Source: Verrucomicrobiales bacterium (GTDB taxonomy: Bacteria > Verrucomicrobiota > Verrucomicrobiia > Limisphaerales > J093). Taken from it: 51,171 bases of DNA. The position numbers and the translations under genes were made by a program. Positions 25,193 through 33,172 of this stretch are shown here, in pieces. Each line of letters begins with the position of its first letter. The first letter of the stretch is position 1. Under the pieces are notes generated by a model. It saw nothing but the letters and a program-made list of their open reading frames with translations. It was not told the origin of the DNA and made no database searches. The stretch is taken from assembly GCA_024233215.1 (NCBI GenBank), contig JACKPW010000030.1:1-51171 (forward strand), written 5' to 3'.

Positions 25193-25208
25193 TCCCACAG
25201 TATCGAGC

Positions 25209-25532
25209 ATGACCTACGAGCAAGCCTGCAACATCTACGAGGCAATCGAGGCAACCCAGCACGAGGTGCGTGTGGATCTCTACCGGCTGGCGATCCGGTA
25301 TTCAGCGATCAGGGCCGAGTGGATACTTTCAGATTCGCGAGAGCGGCAGGAAATGGACGACCAACGAACCGCCTGCCATAACGCGCTTATCGACGCCCTG
25401 AACATCCTAACCCGCAACCTGGCGAAAGAAGGAAGGGACGTTTCCTGGCGCGCTGGAATCGGCGAAGACCGAAAAGACATTGGGGATTTTGCTGTGTTTC
25501 TGGCCGCCAGCCTGGCGATTCAAGCGCGATGA
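25209..25532 (+). CDS. 107-residue hypothetical protein of mobile elements
   Basis: From ATG 25209, 16 bases after the previous stop. It is a soluble, helix-rich protein with MTYEQACNIYEAIEATQ at the start and the later pattern ACHNALIDALNILTRNLAKE, then WRAGIGEDRKDIGDFAVFLA. This resembles short uncharacterised proteins often found on plasmids and integrative elements, going by memory of the HNAxIDAxNILxRNxAK and DRKxIGDFA motifs. It is the last gene of the plus-strand run and converges on the integrase gene, whose stop is 27 bases away. No function is known to me. Confidence 0.6.
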   Translation: MTYEQACNIYEAIEATQHEVRVDLYRLAIRYSAIRAEWILSDSRERQEMDDQRTACHNALIDALNILTRNLAKEGRDVSWRAGIGEDRKDIGDFAVFLAASLAIQAR

Positions 25533-25559
25533 CGGCGCGAAGGCCGGTTAGGCAGGGGC

Positions 25560-26657
25560 TCAGAAACTGACGAGACGGATCTGGCTGTAGGAGTGTTCTT
25601 GGCGGAGGTGGCCGTAAACCCGCATGGCGAGGGCGCCGCCGTCCTTGTGGCCGAGCCAGCGGCTGACGGTGGGGATGTCCACGCCGGCTTCGATGCAGGT
25701 GGTAGCGAAAAAATGGCGGAAGTCGTGGTGGGAGTACGCCGGGAACCCGAGCCGGCGACAGGCGGTCTCAAGGCATTTACGGGCGCTTTGGATGCCGATG
25801 ACGCGCTCTGCGGGTTCGACGGGCCGCTCCTTGCTCATCCGATCCAGGAGTTGCAGGAGGGCGTCGGTCATTGGCACGGTCCGGAATTCGTGGTTCTTGG
25901 TCCCCCTCTCCCCGCCGGTGATCGTGATCCGCTTGTGCTCGAAGGAGACATCCTGCCACCGGAGGTTCCGTGCTTCATCCAGCCGGCAGCCGGAGTAGGC
26001 CAGGAGTTCGACCAGGTTGGCGCCCTCCTTCGCCTGGGCCTGGCTGCTGTCGCGACCGTCCGATTCGCGGATCGCGGCGATGAGCCGCTGGAATTCCTCG
26101 CGGCTTGGCACTTGGATGAGTTTCGCCACGATGCGGCGTCGTTTGATGTCCTGACTGGGGCTGGCAAGGATCAGGCCGAGGCTGATGGCGAAGTTGAAGA
26201 CCGCGCGCATCGTGTCGAGTTCATGGGCGAAGGTCTGGGGGGCAATGTCCCCACCCCGTTCGGTCAGCCACTGTTCGCAGTGACGGCGGGTGATGTTGCG
26301 GATCGTCAGGTTCCGGAAGAAAGGCGCCAAGGCCTTGATGCAGCGCTGACGACGGGCAACGGTGCTGGGCTTGATCCTGTGTTGGACGGTCGCCAGCCAG
26401 CGCTCCGCCAGTTCGACGAAGCCGACGTTCCGGTCCTCGTCCGCACTGAGGTTCCCGACCTGCTGGCGCATGTCTGCGAGGCGGCGTTCGGCGAGCTTCC
26501 GGTCCGAGGTGCGGAGGGATCGGCGAAACTGCTTGTCACCCCTTTTGACCAACGCATAATAGCGCCCCGATGGTTCGTAACGGTACAAGTTCTCACCGAC
26601 ACGGCGGAAAGGCGATTGGGTCGCCTTCTTCGTCGGCTGTGGGGTATCCGTTTGCAT
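25560..26657 (-). CDS. Tyrosine-type integrase/recombinase
   Basis: A 365-residue phage-type integrase. An N-terminal SAM-like arm and core-binding region (about 80-170) leads to the catalytic domain with all expected residues: Arg in SGCRLDEARNLRW near 223, HHDFRHFFAT near 312 (H-x-x-R), LGHKDGG, and the nucleophile Tyr in MRVYGHLRQE near 347. It is transcribed away from the tRNA gene, whose 5' end lies 91 bases upstream of its start. It should catalyse site-specific integration and excision of the island to its left. Two 12-base direct repeats between the gene and the tRNA may be binding sites. Confidence 0.9.
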   Translation of the reverse strand: MQTDTPQPTKKATQSPFRRVGENLYRYEPSGRYYALVKRGDKQFRRSLRTSDRKLAERRLADMRQQVGNLSADEDRNVGFVELAERWLATVQHRIKPSTVARRQRCIKALAPFFRNLTIRNITRRHCEQWLTERGGDIAPQTFAHELDTMRAVFNFAISLGLILASPSQDIKRRRIVAKLIQVPSREEFQRLIAAIRESDGRDSSQAQAKEGANLVELLAYSGCRLDEARNLRWQDVSFEHKRITITGGERGTKNHEFRTVPMTDALLQLLDRMSKERPVEPAERVIGIQSARKCLETACRRLGFPAYSHHDFRHFFATTCIEAGVDIPTVSRWLGHKDGGALAMRVYGHLRQEHSYSQIRLVSF

Positions 26658-26670
26658 GCCTGGATACTAC

Positions 26671-26695
26671 GGTGACAAAACCGGGTGACAAGACC
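26671..26695. repeat. Two direct 12-base repeats upstream of the integrase gene
   Basis: GGTGACAAAACC (26671-26682) and GGTGACAAGACC (26684-26695) match at 11 of 12 positions, with starts 13 bases apart, between the integrase start and the tRNA gene. Spacing and position fit arm-type integrase or excisionase sites, or an operator in the integrase promoter. Flanking inverted arms AAAACCA (26711-26717) and TGGTTTT (26742-26748) end exactly at the tRNA 5' end. Confidence 0.45.
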
Positions 26696-26748
26696 CGTTT
26701 TCGGACCTTCAAAACCAGCGCGCAAAGCGTTGTGCTTCAATTGGTTTT

Positions 26749-26823
26749 GCCAGAGTAGCTCAGCGGTAGAGCAGGGGACTCATAAGCCCTTGGTCGGCGG
26801 TTCAAATCCGTCCTCTGGCACCA
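26749..26823 (+). tRNA. tRNA-Met (CAT anticodon; Ile2 not excluded)
   Basis: A full cloverleaf of 75 bases including encoded CCA. The acceptor stem GCCAGAG pairs with CTCTGGC, and the D-arm is GCTC/GAGC with a GG-containing loop. The anticodon arm has loop CTCATAA with CAT at 26781-26783. The T-arm is GGCGG/CCGTC with one wobble pair and loop TTCAAAT. The anticodon stem has an A-G mismatch next to the loop. CAT could be elongator Met or lysidine-modified Ile2; the sequence alone does not settle this. It marks the right boundary of the accessory island. Confidence 0.9.
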
Positions 26824-26828
26824 TTCCC

Positions 26829-28646
26829 TCACCGCAACCCCTCGTCGACCCGGCGCACGGAAACCGCCGCCCCCCCGGCCCGCGGATCCGACACGCCGAT
26901 CAGGGTCCCGTCACCGACCACCAGAATCGACTGCGTATCGCCTTGATACCCCTCCCGCTCCTCAAGGGCATGGCCCATGGATCGCAACTCCGACGCCGCT
27001 TCCGGCCGCACCCCCCCACGTTCGTAGAACAGCACATCCGGCAGGTGCTGATGGTGCCATCGCGGGGCGCCGGTGGCGGCCGCAAGGTCCAGGTCGAAAT
27101 CGAGGACGTTGGAGATCAGTTGCGCCACGCTCGTGATGATCGTGGGGCCTCCGGGCGAGCCGGTCACAAGCCGGACCCGTCCCCGGGAATCCAGGAGGAT
27201 GGTCGGACACATCGAGGAGAGCATCCGTTTCCCCGGTTCGACCGCGTTCTGGTCGCCCTGAACCAGCCCAAACTGATTGGGCTTCCCCGGGCTTGCCGCA
27301 AAGTCGTCCATCTCATTGTTCAGGAGGAAGCCGGCCCCGGACACGGTGACCAGGCTGCCGTACAACGAGTTGATGGTGGTCGTCACGGCAACCGCATCGC
27401 CTGAACCGTCCACAATGGAGTAGTGCGTTGTATTCCCACCCTCAGCTCCTGACGCCGGGGCTGCTGCCTCTATCCCCGGGGTAACCTCGGCAGACGACGT
27501 GGCCCGGACCGGGTCGATTCCCACACGGCGTCCCGCCGCGTAGGAGTCCGAGATCAGCGTGGCCACCGGTTGCTGGACAAAGTCAGGGTCGCCCAGGCAG
27601 GAGTTCCGATCCGCGAAAGCCCGCCGGGCGGCCTCGACCCAAAGATGAACGTGAGTGCCGGATTGGAAACCCAGTTGAGCCAGCGGATAGCCTTCGAGAA
27701 TGTTGAGCAATTCGGCCAGCGTCACGCCTCCCGATGACGGGGGCGGCATCCCCACAACCGTCGCCCCCCGATACTCAAACAGGATCGGTTCCCGCCAGAC
27801 CGCCTCGTACCGGAGCAGATCCTCCCTCGTGATCAGCCCGCCGCCCCGCTCCATTTCGGCGACCACCAGGTCGGCGGTCCGCCCCGTGTAGAAACCCTTC
27901 ATGCCTTCTTCGGCAATCCGCCCCAGGGTGGCGGCGAGATCGGGCTGCGCGAGTCTCTCCCCCACCCGGGGCGCGCGCCCGCCCGGGAGAAGAGCGACCC
28001 GGGTGGCCGGGTAGGTCCGCAGCAAGTCCTCGTTTTGCTTCAGCGAACTGGCCAGGCGTTCGTGAACCACGATTCCCTCCGCCAGGTTGATCGCCGGCCT
28101 GAGCAACTCCGCCCAGGGCAGCGTGCCAAAGCGCTGATGGGCCGCCCACATGCCGGCAACCGAACCGGGAACGCCGGCGGCCAGATGTCCCACCCGGGAT
28201 CGATCAGTCACCGCGCCACTCTCGTCGAGGAACATGTCCCGGGTCGCAGCCAGCGGGGCCTTCTCACGAAAGTCCAGCGCGAAGCTGTGGTTCCCCAGGC
28301 GGAGAATCATGAAGCCTCCCCCACCGATGTTGCCGGCCTCCGGGTTGACCACCGCAAGGGCGAAGTGCACCGCGACGGCGGCATCGACGGCGTTGCCACC
28401 GCGCCGGAGGATCTCCGCACCGACCTCGCTCGCCACGCGATCCGTGGTCACCACCATTCCGCCCCGACCGATTGTCTCAGCCACCTGGTCTGCCGGAAAC
28501 GCCCATCCCTCCGGCACGGAGCCGCTCCCCTGGACATTCCGACCGGGCCTGGTCGTTCCGCAACTCGAGGTCAGACCCAGCAGGGCGACGAGCAGCAACC
28601 GGCAAGACCGACGCGACTGCCTCTTCTTCGTGGAGTTCTTCATCAT
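26829..28646 (-). CDS. ggt: Gamma-glutamyltranspeptidase, lipoprotein form
   Basis: A 605-residue Ntn hydrolase that cleaves gamma-glutamyl bonds (glutathione and similar) and transfers the glutamyl group. The basic N-terminus, hydrophobic core and lipobox LTSSC give a lipoprotein signal peptide, so it is exported and lipid-anchored. The autoprocessing and catalytic Thr lies in GGNTTHYSIVDG near residue 405. It is followed by AVTTTINSLYGS and, later, GSPGGPTIITSV, all GGT signatures. It is convergent with the tRNA gene, its stop 5 bases from the tRNA end. The length is normal for a processed GGT precursor. Confidence 0.92.
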   Translation of the reverse strand: MMKNSTKKRQSRRSCRLLLVALLGLTSSCGTTRPGRNVQGSGSVPEGWAFPADQVAETIGRGGMVVTTDRVASEVGAEILRRGGNAVDAAVAVHFALAVVNPEAGNIGGGGFMILRLGNHSFALDFREKAPLAATRDMFLDESGAVTDRSRVGHLAAGVPGSVAGMWAAHQRFGTLPWAELLRPAINLAEGIVVHERLASSLKQNEDLLRTYPATRVALLPGGRAPRVGERLAQPDLAATLGRIAEEGMKGFYTGRTADLVVAEMERGGGLITREDLLRYEAVWREPILFEYRGATVVGMPPPSSGGVTLAELLNILEGYPLAQLGFQSGTHVHLWVEAARRAFADRNSCLGDPDFVQQPVATLISDSYAAGRRVGIDPVRATSSAEVTPGIEAAAPASGAEGGNTTHYSIVDGSGDAVAVTTTINSLYGSLVTVSGAGFLLNNEMDDFAASPGKPNQFGLVQGDQNAVEPGKRMLSSMCPTILLDSRGRVRLVTGSPGGPTIITSVAQLISNVLDFDLDLAAATGAPRWHHQHLPDVLFYERGGVRPEAASELRSMGHALEEREGYQGDTQSILVVGDGTLIGVSDPRAGGAAVSVRRVDEGLR

Positions 28647-28944
28647 GGCTCAAAGGTCCCGAAGGACGGTTCCGCCACCACTGCACCGCAGGACATGGAG
28701 TGCCAGGCCGGCAGGCCACCGACCGCATGCCTGGCCGGGATCGCCGGCGCCCGAACTGCTCCGCTCACAACCCGCTGGCATCCCGAGGACTGCACCACGC
28801 GCTCAGCTTATCCCCCACCGGGCCGGTGTGGGCAAGCCGGGTGTGCCGACACGAATGCCGAACCGTGCGGGACACGACGACCGTCCCGCCCGCCCGGCCG
28901 CGATTGGGGTCTCTTCTCGCGTCCCCTTCCCGTCCGACCGGGTC
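28647..28944. other. Intergenic region, nothing recognised
   Basis: About 300 bases between the ggt start and the end of the glycosyltransferase gene. It should hold the ggt promoter. I see no gene, repeat or clear terminator in it. Confidence 0.4.
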
Positions 28945-30234
28945 TCAATCGTAGAGTCGCTTCAATCGCTCCGGCGGTAGACCGAGGTGATACCCCAGCA
29001 TGATGCGGCGGTTGATCAAGGTCGTGCGCCAGAGACCCCGGCGTTGCCAGCGCCGGCCCGAAGTGACGGCCGACGCGGAATCGAGATGCAGCCGGCCAAG
29101 CCCCTTCAGGCGTCGGACCAGCTCCACGTCCTCCAGAATCGGCCACTCCGGAAAACCGCCAAGAACCTCGAAACACTCCCGACGCAGGAACAGTCCCTGA
29201 TCCCCGTAGGGAGCGGCGAAGACCCGGCACCGCAGCGCCACCAACCGCTCGATCCAGCGGCGGCCACGCACGGTCTCGCGCAGGGCGAATCGGAAAGCCC
29301 CCGCCACCACACCGGGCCTCCCCAGGGCACCTCGTACGCACGCCCGGTAATCTGCGGGCGGAGCCGTGTCGGCATGCAGGAAGAGCAACGTGCCACCTGA
29401 ACACGCCGCCGCTCCCGCATTCATCTGGCACGCACGTCCCCGGTCGGCTTGAACCACTCTTGCGCCCAGGCTTTCGGCGATATTCGCGGTCCCGTCGGTG
29501 CTGCCGCCGTCCGCCACAATCACTTCCTCAGGCTCTCCGACCGCCACCGCGCGCAGGGTTGGGACGAGATGCGCCGCCTCGTTCAACGTGGGGATGACCA
29601 CCGCCAACGTCGATCCCCGGCGCCAGGCCTCCTCCCAAATCCTCAGGTCTTCCGGTCGGTCCACGTCGGCCAGCGGTTCCAGGCAGGCAAACCTCAACCC
29701 CAGGGTGCCGGCACGATGCAGGGTCTCAGCCGTCACCCCCGCCCCACCCCACTCCATCCGTTGGAACAGGCCCGGCGCCGGCCGACGCAAACCGATCAGG
29801 TAATAGCCGCCGTCCACGGCCGGTCCCAGCACGAGGTCGGACGATCCCAGTTGGTCGAACGCCTCCAACAAGTGCCTTGCGGACAAGCCCGGACAATCGC
29901 TGCCAATGACCACCACCCGTTCGAAGCCGGCCGTGAACGCTTCCTCAAACACGCGGTGCATGCGCTCCCCAAGATCTCCCTGACCCTGCCAGGCGTACCG
30001 CAACCGGCCACCCAGCCAACGGCGCATCGTCATCGTGTCGGCCCCATCGAAGCGCACTTCCAACTCGATGCCATGAGCCCGCAGCGGCCGCATCGTCCCG
30101 ACCCCGTGCGCCGTCATCTCCCTTTGCAGAGCCGCCGCCCCTTCGGCTCCGAGCCGCGGGATCAACCGCGTCTTGGTCCGACCCGGCACCGGATATCGGG
30201 TGAACAGGATCAGGCGGCAACGAGGCACGGTCAT
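28945..30234 (-). CDS. Fused TIGR04282/TIGR04283 glycosyltransferase
   Basis: A 429-residue fusion of two families that are usually separate neighbouring genes. The N-terminal ~205 residues (LILFTRYPVPGRTKTRLIPR, VVVIGSDCPGL, LGPAVDGGYYLIGL) match TIGR04282, a nucleotidyl-/glycosyltransferase-A-like family. The C-terminal ~220 residues (LAVVIPTLNEAAHL, EVIVADGGSTDGT, LFLHADTAPP, GDQGLFLRRECFE) match TIGR04283 family 2 glycosyltransferases. GT2 features include the DxD-like HAD and the late ED. The exact substrate is unknown. Fusion implies that both act in the same pathway. Confidence 0.85.
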   Translation of the reverse strand: MTVPRCRLILFTRYPVPGRTKTRLIPRLGAEGAAALQREMTAHGVGTMRPLRAHGIELEVRFDGADTMTMRRWLGGRLRYAWQGQGDLGERMHRVFEEAFTAGFERVVVIGSDCPGLSARHLLEAFDQLGSSDLVLGPAVDGGYYLIGLRRPAPGLFQRMEWGGAGVTAETLHRAGTLGLRFACLEPLADVDRPEDLRIWEEAWRRGSTLAVVIPTLNEAAHLVPTLRAVAVGEPEEVIVADGGSTDGTANIAESLGARVVQADRGRACQMNAGAAACSGGTLLFLHADTAPPADYRACVRGALGRPGVVAGAFRFALRETVRGRRWIERLVALRCRVFAAPYGDQGLFLRRECFEVLGGFPEWPILEDVELVRRLKGLGRLHLDSASAVTSGRRWQRRGLWRTTLINRRIMLGYHLGLPPERLKRLYD

Positions 30235-30465
30235 GGTAGCTCAGTCGTGACGAATCCGTGGAAAACCACGAGTGAATCCGAATCGAAACCGACCAGAGCA
30301 GATTTCGCTGGAAAGCAGCATTCGATGTCGGTCACCCCCGGGTTGGCCCCGTGAGCCCGCCGCACGGTTCCTGAAAGCCACATCTTCATGGGTGTGGATG
30401 GGTGTCTATTCGTGGTGGGACTGCATGGGGGTGTCTCCAAGTCGACCCCTTGCCGGGTGTTCCGC

Positions 30466-31209
30466 TCATTGGGCTTCGGCGGAATCCATGCGGCCGGCCA
30501 GCGCGCGCCGGGCGATGCGGGTGACATACACGGTCACCGCCACCGTGGCCAGGAGACCGACCCCATAGAGCGCCCATTCACCGGGCGTCCGACTCCGCTC
30601 CCCCACCACCTGCGCCAGTGAACCGAGGTACACGTACATGACGGTCCCCGGCATCATCCCGATCCACGACGCCAGGACATAGTGTACCGGTCGCACACGC
30701 GTCAGTCCGAAGGCGTAGTTCAGGAAGGTGTAGGGAAACACCGGTGAAAGCCGTGTCAGCAACACGATCTTCCACCCTTCGCGGGCCACGGCGGCATCGA
30801 TCACCGCAAACCTCGGGTTACCTTCAACCCGCCGGGTGATGGCGTCCCGGGCCAGATATCGCCCGACGAAGAACGCCGCCGTCGCCGCGAGGGTGGACGC
30901 GATGGAAACAATGATCGATCCACGCACCACACCAAACACCGCCCCGGCGCCCAGGGTCAGCACGGATCCCGGAACCAGAAGGATCGCGGCCACGACGTAG
31001 AGCGCGATGAACACGATCGCCCCCCGGACCCCGAGCCCGGCGATGCCATCCAGGGCCTGCTGAAACCACGTCCGGACGGGCAGCAGCTTGACGGCGATGA
31101 ACAAGGCCCCCGCCAGCAAGACCCACACCATCCAACCCCAACCCTTCCCCCGCCCTTGCGACTGGGATGCGCCAACGCCGTCGACCGTTCTCTCGGGTTC
31201 CTCGGTCAT
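30466..31209 (-). CDS. TVP38/TMEM64-family (DedA-like) membrane protein
   Basis: A 247-residue integral membrane protein starting at ATG 31209 (MTEEPERTVDG). The frame extends upstream, but those residues look non-coding. It has about five or six hydrophobic segments and the family core: LLVPGSVLTLGAGAVFG, then FFVGRYLARD and LLTRLSPVFPYTFLNYAFGL, then GMMPGTVMYVYLGS. These are the re-entrant motifs of the SNARE-associated/VTT domain, whose members are linked to lipid scrambling or membrane homeostasis. No operon partner is obvious. Confidence 0.88.
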   Translation of the reverse strand: MTEEPERTVDGVGASQSQGRGKGWGWMVWVLLAGALFIAVKLLPVRTWFQQALDGIAGLGVRGAIVFIALYVVAAILLVPGSVLTLGAGAVFGVVRGSIIVSIASTLAATAAFFVGRYLARDAITRRVEGNPRFAVIDAAVAREGWKIVLLTRLSPVFPYTFLNYAFGLTRVRPVHYVLASWIGMMPGTVMYVYLGSLAQVVGERSRTPGEWALYGVGLLATVAVTVYVTRIARRALAGRMDSAEAQ

Positions 31210-31389
31210 GCCGGCAACTGGATGAGCGAAGCGGGGTCCGTGCGCAAGCTCGAATCGGATGCAGGTCAGCCGTGTCGATTCAGGGATCACAGAAGGCAAC
31301 GAAGGAAACGAAGGCTGAACGGGAGCCGGAACACGCCACGAATGATCAAGAACCGGCCGTCATGATTTCGGATTTCGGACTTCGGGCTT

Positions 31390-32673
31390 TCATCCCCCCG
31401 CCTGCCGCAACATCGCTTCAAACACCTCCAGGCTGCGCGCGCCGATAAACCGCCGTCGCACATTCCCTTCCGCGTCGATGATCACTGTCGTCGGCAGTTC
31501 GCCACCGTTGTATTGCCCGCCGACCTCGTTGTGCTCATCGAGCAGCACGGGATAGGTCATGCCCCGCGACCTGACCACCCGGGCGATCCGCTGGCGCACG
31601 CGCTTCAGGGTTTCTGCGGTCGGGCCGGCATCCTCGTCCTGTCCAGGCTCCCGGCCCTGATCCTCCACGGCGGGAATTCCGCCAATGTGCCCGTGGTCGT
31701 CCGGCACGAAGTCGAGCGAAACGCCAAGGATGACAACGTCCTTGGGCTGGCGCTGCTGCAGCTCGATCAGGGCCGGGATCTCGGCCACGCAGGCGGTACA
31801 CCAGGTGGTCCAGAAGTTGAGCAACACCACTTTCCCGCGAAACTCGCTCAACCGGACGGTGCGGCCATCGAGCGTGGGCAGTTCAAAACCCGGGGCCCGC
31901 AGCGGGGCGTGTTCGATCACCGGTTCAAGCGCCGCCGTCTGCCCCGCGAACTCGGGGTCTGTCTGGTGTGCCCGCCACCAGGTCCGGGCACGTTCGGCCC
32001 CCGATCGCAAGACCGCGATACTGCCCTTGCGCGGTTCCGCGAGTCCGTTGTCGGGATTCCGCACCGGGGTCGTCTCGCTGAGTTTCACTCCGAACTCCTG
32101 GCCGCTCCATTTCTCGAACAACTTGATCGCCATGGCGGCGACCAGCGGATCGGGGTCATCGAACCGCCCGGCAACCGCCTGCACGACACCGCTCGGCGGC
32201 AGGAATCGCAGATGCTGCAGGCCCAACAGGCGCACCTCGGGATCCCCATCCGACAACTGCGCCGCCGCCAGCGCGGCATAACCGGGATGATGCAGATCAC
32301 GCAGCACCCCGAGCGCCACCTGGCGCACCGCCAGATCGGGGTCCTTCGCACCGACCAGGACGATGCGCTCAATCTCCGGCGGAAGCCCTCCTCCCGTCCG
32401 GAGCAACGCCGGCACCGCCCGCATGGCCACCTCGCGATGAACGATCTTCCCGGTATCCCAGGCCGCCAGCAGCATCCGGGCGGGATCGGGAGCGTCCTGA
32501 ATGACCTCCAGCAACGCGGACGAATCCGGGGCGTCGTTGGCCAGAATCGCATGTTCGGTAATCGCACGCCGGACCGGCTCGCGCATGAGCCACCCTAAAC
32601 CGAGGAGCGCCAGGAAACCGGCCATGAGCCAGTGCCGACCGCGAGGTTTGCCGGGCTTCGAGTGAGGATTCAT
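31390..32673 (-). CDS. HEAT-repeat/TlpA-like thioredoxin fusion, membrane-anchored
   Basis: 427 residues from ATG 32673; the frame is open upstream, but that part reads as non-coding repeat. One N-terminal membrane segment (HWLMAGFLALLGLGWL) anchors it outside the cytoplasm. Residues about 40-200 are HEAT-like helical pairs (AVRQVALGVLRDLHHPGYAA, DPEVRLLGLQHL). The C-terminal ~170 residues are a TlpA/ResA-type redoxin (GFELPTLDGRTVRLSEFRGK, then FWTTWCTACVAEIP with the CxxC near residue 293, and GELPTTVIID with the cis-Pro). An insertion near 330-350 lengthens the domain. It probably reduces or oxidises thiols in the periplasm. The HEAT part may bind a partner. Confidence 0.85.
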   Translation of the reverse strand: MNPHSKPGKPRGRHWLMAGFLALLGLGWLMREPVRRAITEHAILANDAPDSSALLEVIQDAPDPARMLLAAWDTGKIVHREVAMRAVPALLRTGGGLPPEIERIVLVGAKDPDLAVRQVALGVLRDLHHPGYAALAAAQLSDGDPEVRLLGLQHLRFLPPSGVVQAVAGRFDDPDPLVAAMAIKLFEKWSGQEFGVKLSETTPVRNPDNGLAEPRKGSIAVLRSGAERARTWWRAHQTDPEFAGQTAALEPVIEHAPLRAPGFELPTLDGRTVRLSEFRGKVVLLNFWTTWCTACVAEIPALIELQQRQPKDVVILGVSLDFVPDDHGHIGGIPAVEDQGREPGQDEDAGPTAETLKRVRQRIARVVRSRGMTYPVLLDEHNEVGGQYNGGELPTTVIIDAEGNVRRRFIGARSLEVFEAMLRQAGG

Positions 32674-33172
32674 GGAGTTGGAGCGATCGGTGGGTTGCCC
32701 ATAACAGGAATGCGTATCATGAAGCCGACGCCTTGGGCAACCGCGTGAACTCCGCCATGGCAGAATTGCACAAACAGCGGCAGACTTGCCGGTAACCTGC
32801 TGGCGAGATTCACACGATTGCCTGGGTTGTCTCATCGCTCGTTCTTTCCGTTCACCCCGCGCAGTGGCCTGAGCGCCACCGGTCTCCCGCGCTTGACCCG
32901 CGGACATGGCTGTCCGCGCTCCCGGCAGGTTCTGTGACCCCATTCGCGGTCGGGAACGCGGCGAATCGCCACGCGGGGGAGGGGAAGGCTCGGCACGCTC
33001 CGAGCGCTGGCCAGGGCATCCCCGGAAGACCCGCAGCCACCGACATCAGTCGGCGCATATCGATTCGGGAGGATATTCCTAGGCGCGGACGGACGTCCGC
33101 GGCGACGTAACTGAATGAAGTGCGCCAATGCCTGGCCGGCCTTCGGGCTGCGTTGTGCTTTGCATTGGCTCG
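32674..33172. other. Intergenic region with two short hairpins, repeat-like
   Basis: About 500 bases without a supported gene. It contains palindromes GCGGACATGGCTGTCCGC (32900-32917) and CGCGGACGGACGTCCGCG (33084-33101). They share the GCGGAC/GTCCGC arms, as in dispersed intergenic repeats. Open frames across it have the composition of translated repeat. No T-run follows either hairpin. Confidence 0.4.
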
